This document shows positions 1 through 57,371 of a stretch of DNA of 64,000 bases, piece after piece. The notes under the pieces are model-generated. The model was given only the letters and a program-made list of their open reading frames with translations, had not been told where the DNA came from and did no database searches. The DNA is taken from assembly GCA_963978895.1 (NCBI GenBank), contig OZ022243.1, positions 13,883,765 through 13,947,764 of the forward strand, given 5' to 3'. The stretch is from Erpobdella octoculata. Lineage: Eukaryota > Annelida > Clitellata > Hirudinida > Erpobdellidae. Both the position numbers and the translations under genes were made by a program. How positions within the stretch are numbered: the first letter of the stretch is position 1; the number at the start of each line of letters is the position of its first letter.

Positions 1-274
1 AGAATTTAATGAGGCTTTGTTAAATAATGAACAATCCCACAAACATAAAACTTGTTAAAAAAGGAACAATTCCACAAACATAAAGCTTGAACTTAAAGTG
101 CCAGCTCAACAACCAATCAAAAATAAAGTGAAACAATGGCTATTATTTTTGTTAATAAAGGCAATCATATAGTTCCTTTGATTAATAAGCAAATTAAAAA
201 ATTATTTCACAAGTTCAAAATTTGAATTTTAAAGTTAAATTTTTTTAAGATTCATCAGATTGTGGTTGTTTCAG

Positions 275-45271
<44,997 letters not shown>

Positions 45272-45402
45272 ACTTTTTAAAGTCGAAATCAATTACTACT
45301 TATCAACTGAGAAATATTTTAACAAAACAATTACATAACATTGAACATATTATAATTAAGCTTATTTGAATAGTGCTTAATATTGTTTTTGAATTATTTA
45401 TA

Positions 45403-45746
45403 TTTACTTCACTGTGTTTGCTTGCTTGCTTGAGTCTTACGTTGGGACCCTTTGACAGTTAAAAAAACTAAAAAACCTATTTTAAGTGATCCAATCAAGT
45501 TGAAATTTGGTGGATAATGTTTGTCATTGCAGACTTTACATTCTATTAAACTTTCAGGTCGATTGGACAAATTTTGAATGAATTATAGAATAAAATCAAT
45601 TAAAACTTTAAATATTTTTAAAAATTAAAAGTTTTCTGGAGAAAAATGAACAACCAGTTTTTAGTGTATTTAAAAAAAAATTATATTTAATTTTCAACTT
45701 ATAATGAAAAATTTGTATTTACAAACTTTTATTTAGGTTACAATCT

Positions 45747-45779
<33 letters not shown>

Positions 45780-46100
45780 GCTTTCTCTGTACGCAAATCT
45801 TGCAAGTAAAATTTAACCAGCTTTTTGACTAGCTAGGAAGCTGAAACTTTCAGCATATCTTTATATTGGATGACAATACATGATTCAATTAAAAAAAAAC
45901 GTAATTTTAATATCTTTCGTATACATACACACAGACACACATCAAGTGTATTTGAAATCAAAGTTTGTGTTAAAAAACCTGTTTTTTCCTTTACTTGTTT
46001 CCTTTTTAATTTTAAAGTTTCTTATATTTTCAATTCTTACATACGATACTTCACATAAAGCACCTATCAAGTATTTAAGAAGGCTGTGGTTAATGCAGGC
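45403..46100 (+). repeat. Interspersed repeat family A, copy 3
   Basis: It starts ACTTCACTGTGTTTGCTTGC 132 bp after the dynein stop codon. The later part includes a (TG)n run and AAGCTGAAACTTTCAGCATA. Copies 1 and 2 are in introns 9 and 23 in the same orientation. Confidence 0.55.
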
Positions 46101-46104
46101 AATG

Positions 46105-46700
46105 CAGGGCCGTAGCTAACATGCCGATCCTGGGGGTGTAACCGTCCCATTTTACCGACAAATTTTTTAGTCATTTCTTAAAAATAAATTACTGGTTTTA
46201 TATATTCTGACAATTTGTATTTTTTTAAATTTTGATTACTGTCGTTATGCAGTCCTTTTTAAGTCATTTATAATTGCCTTTATTTATTCAGTAAAACCAA
46301 ACAAAAGGATTTGAAGTTAAACTTTTTAATAACTCATTTTTTTCTCTGTAGCAATGTCAACACAAGTCACCTCTTTTTACATTGTGCTTCGGAGTTAGGT
46401 CATCAGACACTTCAAAGCTGAGAATAACTTTTAAGCCGTAGTATTAAGTATACTAGAATCGTTTTAATCAGACGGAAAAAGTTATCACTTATTACAGATG
46501 GAGAAATATTATTTTTTTCGAAAAGATTGGCTTTTTATGTTCATAAGTAGACGTTTTTGTGGGAGTGCTATACGAGACTCTGCCATGTGTTAACCTCTAA
46601 ACTGGAACGATTCAAACCAAACTCGACTACCAGGGGCGGATACAGAAAATTCTGGTGGGGGGGATGAACCAGCATTAAAGAGGAGCGCAGCGCCGAGCAA
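46105..46700. mobile_element. hAT-type terminal fragments
   Basis: CAGGGCCGTAGCTAACATG at about 46107 and CAGGGGCGGATACAG at about 46632 (followed by a G-run) are two hAT-type left ends. Neither has an obvious partner. The second could belong to the transposase pseudogene to its right, but I found no matching right end. The region 46701-47584 shows nothing else recognisable. Confidence 0.45.
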
Positions 46701-47584
46701 GGGGAGGGGTTTGGGTAGGGGGATGTGACCCCTCTCCAAGGTTTTTTTACAAAGACTATATGAAATGGTGCTATTTGGCGCATACATTGAACTAAAATCT
46801 TTTAAATTATTGCATATAAAAATAGCCCAAATCAAATCAAAACAAGTATACAATTCTTATGATGTCAGACAAAACGAGCGATCCAGATGAATTCAAAGTC
46901 TTATTTTGTAGACTGTAGGATTTTTTCTCCTAGGGTAGGAGAAAAAACAAAAAACACACGGGCAAGCAACAATATGCATACAAAGAAAGGAAGAAATAAT
47001 GGATTTGTCAGCTTAGAAAGTTGAGTTTATTAAAGTGGAAAGAATCTTTATGTCAATTTATGTGCAACTAAAACTACAAACTAGCAAAACTTTTTAATTT
47101 TGTGTTTGTTTTGTGGACAGCCACAATTTGTGGAAATTGTGGTTCACAGTGGTTGTGAAGATCTCAGCAAAAGTTAGTCAAATTGCATAATGCAATAAAA
47201 CACAAGGCATTTCAAGAACAAGAACTTACAATATTAGCAGATTATCGCCTTTATAGTATATTCACAAACAAAGAAAATTATTATATACTTTAAAAACTAA
47301 TTTAAATTAAACTTGGATTTTGTTTTATAAGTTCGGAATCTTTAAGAACTTATTGCACTTAGGTATATTATTTTGCTAAACTATAAAGTTAAAATTAGTT
47401 TATGTTAAAACAGTAATTTAAAAATTTTAAATGTCGAAAATAAACACAGGTTATTCATAAATTATGTTGGATAAACAAAGAAGGTACAAAATAAACTATA
47501 ATGTCAAGTGCCTTCAACCAAAAACAGGCGCTAATACATATAATTTTCATCAGTTTGCACTGAAGTCCATCCTACGGTTCTATT

Positions 47585-49869
47585 TAGCAAATCTGTCTAT
47601 CACTGATGAGATGTTGATTTCAACATCTGGATGATTAATAATGAATATACATTAAAGCTAGTCCTGTAAGCCTTTCGTCTGTCATTCTATTTCTCAAATT
47701 CACGTTCAGCAGTGCATGTCGTCACTGGAAGCGTGCAGAAGATTCGCAATAGAATGTTCATGTTGACAAATCGACTGGGGATAATATCGAGAGCTTTTAG
47801 TGGTGCCACAGGTCGATCCTTGTTGTTCATTTTCAGGCAGAATGTTCTCCACTGAAAAAACTCACTTCGTACTTCTTCCTCAGAAGCCAGCTCCGACTGA
47901 TACATCCTCCAGCTGTCCACAATATCAGCCCATTTCTTTTTTTCAATCATTGAAGGAATAAGTGCCACCAGCTTGACTGCTGTCATCTGGTGTGCTGAAA
48001 ACTTGTCCTTCAATGCTTGAAGTATGGCATCAAGATATGGGTACCATACAGCTCATCTAAAATAATTGGAAGGTGTTGAAGCTGGTACATTGTTGCGCTT
48101 AGTTTGTCTGCCTGCCAGTCTGGGCAGTACTATATCAATTTCAGCAGCTATGCCTAATTTGGTCGGTGCAAAGAATGCTCCATATGGTTCATTTTCCCAT
48201 TCATCCACAGCTGTCTCATCTTCAGAATTCTCTGAAATATGACTGTCTTCAGACTCCAATCCTTTACGCCACTTTTCCAATGTTGCGACAACACAATTTA
48301 CTGACTCCAGTGCATCAAACAAATCTTGGTTGACTGTTTGTAATGATTTTGATAAAATCATTGTTTCTGCCATAACTTTTTTAGCACAACATAGAGCCAC
48401 AACGAATGCTGGATCTGTCATGGCTATTGCAAATGCTCGTGCCTTATCTACAGTTTTTCTATCTGTTGAAATTTGTGCAATTTTCTCTAATGCTGCTAGG
48501 GTGTATTGAAATTGATCATGGAGGACAATGATTGCATCATGACGCTCAATAAACGTGTTTCACACAGTGTCACTAATGCTTTTCCATCATGTTCTCCAAG
48601 CGCCTCTGCCACTATGATACGTCTCTTTCCAGAATCATTAACAAAATTTGTAATTTCTTTGAGTGTTCCAAACATATCACGAATTTCTGGAACAAAGTTG
48701 CTCATGATGTCCAGTATCTGTTGTTTCGTCACAGAGTACACTGAAATATTTAGCATTCTGTGCCTCATCAACAATTGTTTGAGAAACATCATCGCCAGAA
48801 AAACCAATCAATTCATTTTGTGTTGTTTTTTAGATATATGTACAGATTGTACAGTTTTGACCTGCAGTTTTCAGATGATCTTTATAATGTCATCACCTGC
48901 ATCAACACGAAGTTTTAAAAGTGCTTTGAAATTGCCGTCACTTTTAGTTATTGGTTTCTCAAGATCTAGCTTACCATCGTCCTTTGTTCCTCTATATGCG
49001 AGTCCCAGTCGTCCACACAAAATGATAGTTTTAATGATTGGCACTAAACGTTGCCGTTGCTCAGTGATGTGTTGTTTTAGATTTTCATCAAGAATAATAG
49101 CACTGCTCCCTGAACGCAGACTTAACAAAAACTGATCAGCAAAAACTTGAGCAGATTTATGACCATCAAGCCAACTCTCTGCACCCGTAAGATGTCCATA
49201 ATTGAGCAGCGGTGTTTGAACTAAACGACCCAGTGCGGTTGCTTTTCCTCGATTGTTTGCCGTCGATTCAGGTGCAAATAAAACACATGATATGCAGAGA
49301 ACACCTCGTAGAATTTGTGAAAGCTTAAAACACCCGTATCGTGGCCCAGATATGTGATTAAGTCTGAGAAATGTCTTCTGGCGAGCTCTTTGTTGAAATG
49401 GCCGCTCAAAATCGATAGGAGGCATCCAATGCTCAGTTAGCAGTTGACGTTTGTCAGCATCAGTTAATGTTGATACAATGCTCCGTTGCAACTGATCCTT
49501 TTCAAACAAATATGCAACATAATTTTTAAGAAATCGTCCATCGACATGGTCCGTTGAATGAATTTCAGCCGATAGCAAAACCGATCTTTCCTCCAAGGCT
49601 GTTAGTTGGTTACCTTAAGAACATATTTTACTATGTGTTTCTTTGTCATCTTCGGTAGACGGATCTTCTAGAGGAACTTATTCTTGATAGACTTTAACTG
49701 ATTCAGATGGAATATTACCATCATTGGAAGAAGATTTCTGAATGTTAGCTTCACTGACAGTATTTTCAATGTCTGCATGCAATTCTATAATATTGGAACA
49801 TTCCATAGTTTTATTGTTTTCAACTGTTTTATATAGTAAGTTGACTCTGCTTAAACTTTTTTGGACCAC
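47585..49869 (-). pseudogene. hAT transposase pseudogene (TTF-finger, p52rIPK-like)
   Basis: On the minus strand the pieces are in order. An acidic N-terminus (49869-49678) comes first. A long block (49596-48871) follows, with FLRLNHISGPRYGCFKL, ALGRLVQTPLLNYGHLTGAE and LVPIIKTIILCGRLGLAYRG. Next is YFSVYSVTKQQILDIMSNF (48807-48496), from which a central segment is missing. LVTLCETR, then DPAFVVALCCAKKVM, come before the dimerisation domain (48013-47687: SRFVNMNILLRIFCTLPVTT, CTAEREFEK). A short end region with ERLTGLALMYIHY reaches about 47588. At least three frame breaks and an internal deletion make it inactive. Confidence 0.85.
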
Positions 49870-50313
49870 TCGACATAATAATTTAGTATTATTTCTTTGA
49901 AAATCGTAGATTTAGATTACGAATGGTAAACTTTTTAAATTGGTAATCTTTCCTACGGACGGCCCGTGCCGAAAAAATAGTCGTATTATTTTTATTTTGT
50001 TACAATAACCTAAAAAAACAAATTTAATACCAAATTTAATTTAAAAAAAAAATTTATCGTAATTTGAGAGACTTTGAAAACGGTAAGTAGTACCCTTCCA
50101 AGCACTATTTACATCGTAGTTGTGAGTGGTGAGGTACGATGATCGCATGAATGAAATGAATAAAAAAAAATTAGTTTATAATAAAATTTTATTTAAAAAA
50201 CAAACTTAGTTATAAAAAAAATTAAATTTTAATTTTAAAACTTTTTCTATGTAAAACGATAAAGAACAAAAGGCGAGGGAAACAACGAAGTAAACTTTTT
50301 TTTTGTTTTTGTA

Positions 50314-50472
50314 ATAGTTCATAGTCCTTTACACCAGGTGTTTTAAGACTGAAATGGCTGTATATAGGAAGCACCTAAGTAGTTCCTGTCGTGGATCATA
50401 ATTTGATCCTTTTAACTATTCCCTCCTCCTTTCTCCAGGCTTGGGACTGGCTTGCAAAGACAAGGCGGAGTT
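50314..50472 (+). repeat. Interspersed repeat family B, copy 3
   Basis: It shares TCCTTTACACCAGGTGTTTT and TATAGGAAGCACCTAAGTA with the copies at 16761 and 5889. It is nested in the TIR transposon. Confidence 0.65.
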
Positions 50473-50584
50473 CAACGAAGTAAACCCCGCTAGTCACTTT
50501 ATATAAGGTCGCTGCTATTGCCCCGGCGGTTCGCCGTGATTGCAATCTGTAAAATTGCAATCCCGTATTAAAATGAAACTCTAC

Positions 50585-50680
50585 CCCTAACCATAACCTT
50601 ACCCTACCCTTAACCCTACCCTACCCCTTACCCTACTCCTTACCCTACCCATAACCCTATCCCTACCCCTATCCTAGGTA
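50585..50680 (+). repeat. Degenerate CCCTAACC/CCTACCC array
   Basis: About 95 bp of loosely repeated CCCTAACC, CCCTACC and CCTTACC units resemble a decayed telomere-like or simple repeat inside the TIR transposon. Confidence 0.75.
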
Positions 50681-51132
50681 GTCGCATAATAAGTTTCAAT
50701 ATAATTTTTTTTTAATTTTACTAATGTTTTAAATAAAGGTACAAATTTTAAATTATAATTACATTATTTATTTGATTAAAATAACTTTATATAACATTTT
50801 CCCATTTTAAATAAATTATTTATCATAATTTTTAAACTAGTGTTTACTTTTCGTCGTGTTTATAGTTAATTATAGCCGAGAATTATGTATTAATCCGCCA
50901 CACAGGCCGTCCGTGGGAAAGATTACCTTTAAATTAGTGTTATTTATTTTGATTGTATAACACAGTACTAAAGTTTGCTCTATACTAATAGTGCACGAAA
51001 ACGCAAAATTTCAGAAATCAAATCGAATCAATATGGCGAGATTTTGATGAAAAGTGAATTTAAACTTGAATTGACAGCATCGGTAGAGTAGCGCCATCTT
51101 TGGAATGCAAAAGAATTCAACCTTTGTACACA

Positions 51133-54100
51133 CTTCATTGGTTACCCCGACTTTGAACAATTATGGAGTCACAAGCAGCATCAGTAACAATTAAACCAAT
51201 TGCCTTCAACCCAGCCGAGGCACTGGCTTGGTTCAAGATAATGGAAGCGCAGTTTGCCCTCTCCAACATAACGGTTAGTTTTACTCGTTTTAATCATGCA
51301 TTATCAGCTTTACCAGGTTCGGTGGTCATGTGCCTTGATGATGACACTATCGAGGCAATGGACTACGATAAACTGAAGATCGAAGTTTTAGAACAGACCA
51401 TGCCAAACAGAGCTGAACTCTTTGACCAGTTCTTTCAGAGCAACCCGTTAGTAGGCAGACCTTCCCAGCACTTACAAACAATGAAGAGATTAGCGCAACA
51501 AGTCGGAGCATCTGAAGAGATGGTTCGACACAAATTCCAGAAATCGCTGCCTGCGCATGTAGCTCTGATGCTTGCAACACAGAAAACTTCATCCCTGAAG
51601 GAGATTGGAAGACTGGCAGATGAACTGATTGCTATTTCGCCAGTACAACACACTCAGGAAGTCCGGGAATCCTCACTAGACGTTGATGTCATCAGGAGAC
51701 CCACCAAAACAACCACCTCTCTGGAGCCGTTTACGCCCGATCAACGACCAAAGGTCTGTCGAGCACATATTTATTTTGGGCCAGAAGCAAAATCCTGTCG
51801 TCCGTGGTGCTTATGGCCAGACAAACGAGGGGCTCGATCCCGAAATTCTTCCCCGATGTCTCGAAAAACAAGTCTCGGAAAACTGAAAAGGGCCGTCTCG
51901 GTTGCGACTATCGACGGTACCCCCACATTTTATGTCGCATTCTACACGACAGTCAACACCACACGCCATCAATTTAAGTTCTTGATTGATACCGGATCAG
52001 CGGTGTCAATAATACCCCCAGCAGCGTTGTCAAAAATGACAGTTCCTATTCATAAGACTAATATCAGATTAAACACAGCTAACGGCATGCCACTAGAGGT
52101 TCGCGGAGAAGTGACATTGACGGTTAGTTGCCAAGATCTCAGAAGAGAATTTACATGGACATTCATAGTGGCCGTTACCACACAACCAATACTAGGGGCG
52201 TATTTCCTTACACATCACCACCTACTAGTTGATTGCCGCAGTCGTCAACTTCTGGACAGAAAAACGTCCCTCTCCACAGCCATGATAACAGCGGTTGGAA
52301 AGACCATTGTCCCAGTGTTTGACTGTCCTGTAAACATTCCTTCACCTGTTAAGACGTTAGTAGACCGTCACACTGCCTTGGCTGGTCCTTGGCAGATCAT
52401 TCACAATTCGCCTTCATCAATGACCCAACACACAATTGAACTAATGTCAAACAAACCAATCTCTTCTCGCTTCCGACAGCTCCCACCCGACAAGTTTGAG
52501 GCCGCTAAGCAAGAATTTGCAATATTGTTGAAAGCTGGAATTGTTCGTCAATCAAATAGCTCCTATTCCAGCCCACTGCACATGGTCCCCAAGAAAGACA
52601 GTCAATGGCGTCCCTGTGGAGATTATCGGAAACTCAACAGTATAACTAAACCTGATAGATACCCTCTACCAAGAATTTCTGACGTGACAAGCCGTCTCAG
52701 TGGTAAATCAGTCTTCAGCAAATTAGATTTAGTTAAAGCATATTACAACATCCCAATCCATCCTGACGATGTTCCCAAAACAGCAGTGTCAACTCCTTTT
52801 GGTTTGTTTGAATTCACTCGCATGCCATTTGGTCTCAGAAATGCGACTCAAACATTTCAAAGATTTATGGATACAATTTTTCAGGATTTGTCATATGTTT
52901 GTGTATACATTGATGACATTTTAGTAGCCTCAACCAGTATTTTTAGGACATAAACTTTCTTCGACCGGAGTATCTCCACCCGAAGATAACACACAAGCCA
53001 TCATCAACTTTCCAAAACCAAAAGACTATGCCGGTTTGAGACGTTTTATTGGCATGATTGGATATTATAGAACGTTCATTACTCATTTTGCCCAGATATC
53101 TGCCCCCTTATACACATTTTTGGGTAGCACTAATCAACGTAATCATCAGTTAACGTGGGACACTTTTCAGTGCAAAGCTTTTGAAGATATTAAATCAGCT
53201 CTTGCAGGTTCGGCCGACCTTTATTACATTAGCAAGTCTAGTAACCTATACCACCTCGTTGCAGATGCATCTTCTTCTGCCATAGGCGCAGCCCTTCATC
53301 AAGTTGTTAATGGCAAGCCACAACCTATTGCTTTCTATTCTAAAAATTGTCTAAAACAGAATTGGTATATTCTACATTTGACAGGGAACTTTTGGCTGCG
53401 TATTTAGCTGTCATTCATTTCAAACACATTATTGAAGGCAGAGAACTGCATTTGTTTACAGACCACAAACCATTATGCCAAGCTTTCCAATCCAGCAGAG
53501 ACCGGAAGACCCACATGCAACAAAGACGCCTTTCTATCATATCTGAATACGTCACTGAAATGCACTACATCAAAGGAGCTGAAAACGTAGTTGCGGATAC
53601 ACTCTCCAGGCCGGTCAGTGCACTGCAACTTGAACACCCAGATTTAGCAAGTATTGCCAAGGCACAGACTGAAGATCCAGAAGTACAGAAATGCAAGGAC
53701 ATTCTCACATCTCATCAACTTTCTGCAGATTTGTCAATCCTTTGCGAAACAAGTTCTATTTATCCCCGGCCATTTGTTCCCCAAGCCCAACGAGAGTCAG
53801 TGTTTAGATACCTTCACAATATGGCACATCCAGGTATACGTGGATCTACCAATTTAATTGCAGCAAGGTATTTTTGGCCTAAAATGAAAGGGGACATCAA
53901 ACAATGGGTCAACAACTGCCTAGATTGTCAAAAAGCAAAAATTAATCGTCACAACAAAAGCATCCCAGAACAGCTTATTTACCCATTTAATGATTGCTTT
54001 CAAACAGTTCACATGGATATAGTGGGGCCTTTGAAACCTTCAAAAACACTTGGTTCTGCATACACCTCGGAGATGCAATATGTGGTGACACTTATCGATA

Positions 54101-55090
54101 GAGCAACCCGTTGGTTTGAATGCGTCCCTGTTTCCTCAATTACAGCAACAACAGTTGCTGAGGCATTTTTAGCTCATTGGGTCAGTAGATTTGGGGTACC
54201 ATTATGCCTCACTACGGATCAAGGTCGATAGTTTGAGAGTAACCTTTTTAGTGCTTTATCTCACTCAATAGGTTTTCACAGACTTCGCACCACTGCTTAC
54301 CACCCTCAGTCTAATGGCATGATCGAGCGATTCCACAGAACACTCAAAACAGCACTTATGGCTCGCAATGAAGAATGGCTCGCAATGAAGAATGGCTCAT
54401 TGCACTGCCAGTGGTGTGCTTGGCGCTAAGAGCATGGGTATTCGCCATTCACTGCCATGACCGGCTCGGACATTTTGATGCCACATGTTTTCTTTGCGAA
54501 AGAACAAATCGAAGCAATCCAGCAACTCAACAAGCACATGCGGCAGCTTGACTTTACCTTTTTGTCCGAAGGAATTCACCATAATCGAACTATCCGCCCA
54601 CATTCTAACACCTTACAACCTGGACATTACGTGTGGCTACGAATTGACAGAGTTCGACAACCTTTAGAAGCCCCTTACCAAGGCCCCTACAAAGTTCTTG
54701 CAATTAAACAAAACATTGTAAAGATTGAGCTACCTGACGGATCTACCAGTTGTGTTTCATTGGATCGTGTCAAACCTGCTAAACTGCCAGTTTTAACGTC
54801 AACACCGGACACAAACACTCCTACAATGCCCCTTTTTGACCAGCCAGCCAGTACACCTCCAGCCAATTCTTCCAACAATCTACCACGCACAAAATCAGGA
54901 AGACGAGTACAATTCAAACAACACCAGGATTTCATCTACTACTAACTCCGTCTCCTTAGGGGGGAACTACTGTAGTAACTGCCTACCATAGACAAAAAAG
55001 AATTAATATAAATCACTGTTTCCGCTTTTATCGAGTTCACACTGTCAACTTGGCAATTTCATTCATTCCAAATAAATTATAACTTTTATC
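51133..55090 (+). mobile_element. Ty3/gypsy retrotransposon, broken
   Basis: A primer-binding-site-like TTGGTTACCCCGAC (about 51139-51152) precedes the coding. The coding runs gag, protease, RT, RNase H, integrase. After it the polypurine tract TTAGGGGGGAA is followed by TGTAGTAACTGCC at 54971, the presumed 3' LTR start. No upstream copy of that LTR sequence is visible, so the 5' LTR is missing or truncated. The 3' LTR may end near 55090. Confidence 0.85.
51163..54945 (+). pseudogene. Ty3/gypsy gag-pol pseudogene
   Basis: From ATG 51163 the frame encodes a gag region with a partial zinc-knuckle remnant (CRAHIYFGPEAKSCRPWC), then the protease with LIDTGSAVS, then RT with WRPCGDYRKLN, MPFGLRNATQTFQRF and the catalytic YIDDILVAS. 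A deletion right after this motif (near 52937) removes part of RT and shifts frame into FLGHKLSSTGVSPPEDN. A further shift near 53350 separates the RNase H. The integrase has a zinc-binding H..H..C..C region and the core with DIVGPL and TTDQG. A TAG stop follows at 54229-54231. A 17-bp tandem duplication near 54358-54391 shifts frame again before the C-terminal integrase part (54457-54945). It is clearly non-functional. Confidence 0.88.
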
Positions 55091-55650
55091 TTTCAGAAGC
55101 AAAAGAAGTCAAGAAGTTGGCTGGTGGGGGGGATGCATGAAATATTGAGAGAATAAATTGAAAATGTTCTTTTCTACTACTCTTCTGGACCACGGAAAAA
55201 AGAGGTGTCCTGGGTTGACATTGTTACAGAAAGAAAAAAATACAGAAAGAAATTGAGAAAGAAAAAGTGAAAAAGAAGGAGAAAAAAGAGTAAAAAAAAA
55301 ACTTAATTTAAATTTTTATAAATGGTTTTACTGAATAAAAAAAATCAAAATGACTTACAACGAACGGCAGAACGACAGAAATAAAAATTAAAAAAAAAAT
55401 TAAGGCCCCTTTATACCGTGCATTTCTTAGCTTCGGGTTTTCTCATTAGGCCTGCTATCCTTCCAAAACCTAGCTCTATCAGAACTTCCCAATGTGCTTG
55501 TATGCTGGATTGTGCTTTCGTTTCACAGTGTAGCCATGGACTTCTTAATCTTATCAGGATGTCCATTGTGCTGCATGGTCATCACTTTCCCATAAGTGTG
55601 TGCTGGTGTGCGCTCTCATCCTACAGTGTAGCCGACCGACATTAAATCTT

Positions 55651-55872
55651 CACAGACAATATAAGTTGTACCGACAATATATTTTTAACTGACAATATAA
55701 GTTGTACCGACAATATATTTTTAACTGACAATATAAGTTGTACCGACAATATATTTTTAACTGACAATATAAGTTGTACCGACAATATATTTTTAACTGA
55801 CAATATAAGTTGTACCGACAATATATTTTTAACTGACAATATAAGTTGTACCGACAATATATTTTTTACCGA
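55651..55872. repeat. Six tandem 36-bp units
   Basis: The unit is GACAATATAAGTTGTACCGA plus CAATATATTTTTAACT, highly uniform. It is followed by ACCGACAGCATGTCG and a G/C-run region (55888-55935). The open minus-strand frame over it is only the repeat translated. The stretch 55091-55650 before it holds a purine-rich tract (55220-55295) and otherwise nothing I recognise. Confidence 0.9.
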
Positions 55873-55965
55873 CAGCATGTCGAATAGTGGGGGGGGGTGG
55901 AACACCCCACCCCCTACACCCCCTGTCCCGACGGGCCTGGGTTAATGTTTTTTGATTTTATAGAC

Positions 55966-56449
55966 TTATTAGCGAGGTACCCAGGGTTTTTAGAGATTTT
56001 TCTCTTGCTCCCGTTTCCTGTCCCGCTTGCACTCCCGCTCCCGGTCTCTTTCCAGTTCCCGCTTGCTTTCCCGTTCCCCTGTCGCTTTCTCGCTCCCGTC
56101 GTTTTCCCGATCACGGTCGCTTTGCCGCTCCTGGTCGCTTTTCCGCTTCTGGTCGCTTTCCCGATCCCGGACGCTTTCTGGCTCTCGCTTGCTTTTCCGT
56201 TCCCGATCGCTTTTCCTTTCCCGCTTGCTCTTTCGCTCTCAGTTGTTTTTCCGTTCCCGCTTGCTTTCCCGTTTCCGCTGTCCGCTCGCTCTCCCGCTCC
56301 GCTCATTTTGTGACTAATTTCAAATTTGTTCACTATAATTTTCTCTCATTGATTCTCAAGGTTGTGTAAAAATTTCATTACGATCGGATGAATGGTGTAG
56401 TAATGCATAAAGAACATACATACAGACAGTTATTTTTTAATGTATATAG

Positions 56450-56480
<31 letters not shown>
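55966..56480 (+). mobile_element. SINE-like family 1 copy
   Basis: It starts TTATTAGCGAGGTACCCAGG and has an expanded CTCCCGGT/GCTTTCCCG tandem region. It ends ATTACGATCGGATGAATGGT, GTAATGCATAAAGAAC and (TA)n. Confidence 0.75.
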
Positions 56481-56487
<7 letters not shown>

Positions 56488-56569
56488 GGTAATACACGCT
56501 CTGTTAAAAATAATAGGAGTTAAATCATGGCTGACAAAATACTTTAGTTATATTGTACCAAAAAACAAT

Positions 56570-57371
56570 TTGACCATCCGGAGCTCGATATCAGCCTCAG
56601 CCCCAGTTCCACTTCCTAGGAAACAAAATCCCAAACGGAGGTTTTCTAACACCTCAATAGATATTGCTCCTCAAGCAAAAAAGCTAGGGAGTCAATTGAT
56701 ATTATATCACTTTCTTCACCAGCCTTTTCTGATTGGTCGACAAACCTTATAAACAATTTCGATGAATGTTCATCTGTGGTTGATAGAATCAAAGTTTTTG
56801 CCACAAATTGTAGAAACTTTTTTCTGAATACAGATCGATATTTTAAGGGTGTGCAAAGCGGTCTTAATGAAGTAAAGCTGTTCTGCATGGAATTTGATAA
56901 ATTCAACCCTCCGGAAAACCTCATACCTCCACTTATTTTTATTAACCCTCCTCCACAATCCCAAACTGACGTGCCAATAGATTTGTGCAATAAAATCTTT
57001 AGATTCTATAATCATTGCAGTATTGATATCACAAATCTATTGGATTCTAATCAAATTCAAAACTTTATCTTTTTTGCAATTCAGAAATCTTTTGTTCTTG
57101 AAGGTGATTGTGAAATCGATAGTCGGCATCAATGTTCAAATATTGTTGCTGATATTGATTCCTCTCATTTTTTTTATAAATGTCACTGTCGTCAGGACCC
57201 TTTTGAAAAAATTACCCATACATCCCTGTTTTTTTTTAATTACAGTTTCCTTAAGCTGACGCTAATTCAACAGAAAGTTCTTTCTTTGGGAACTTCTTTT
57301 GTACCGGCGGCTACTAGGATTTGTGAGCAAATTATTAGAGATAGGATGTCTAATTTAATCAGACAAGTTAG
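56570..57371 (+). pseudogene. PLE protein N-terminal fragment (probable)
   Basis: Two overlapping frames (a shift near 56700) encode about 260 residues. Landmarks are PVPLPRKQNPKRR, SVVDRIKVFATNCRNFFLNT and, near the end, LTLIQQKVLSLGTSFVPAAT. That last segment resembles the 'LSLG..F.P' motif preceding the RT in PLEs. The assignment is by this motif only; no catalytic residues are present. Confidence 0.5.

Larger units (their letters stand above)
49942..50927. mobile_element. 986-bp TIR transposon, superfamily uncertain, 8-bp TSD
   Basis: The ends are GGTAATCTTTCCTACGGACG and CGTCCGTGGGAAAGATTACC. TTTAAATT is duplicated at 49934-49941 and 50928-50935. It has no transposase. It contains a family B repeat (50314-50472) and a run of CCCTAA/CCCTACC-like units (50585-50680). 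Confidence 0.8.

Noticed and set aside
46568..46853. Minus-strand open frames near the hAT end
   Set aside because: Short, proline-rich through G/C runs, and overlapping a transposon terminus; no recognisable domain.
50585..50680. Interstitial telomere
   Set aside because: Units are too irregular (CCCTAACC, CCCTACC, CCTTACC) and lie inside a TIR transposon, so I treat it as a degenerate simple repeat.
55641..55905. CRISPR-like array of regular repeats
   Set aside because: The 36-bp units are contiguous without unique spacers, in a eukaryotic context.
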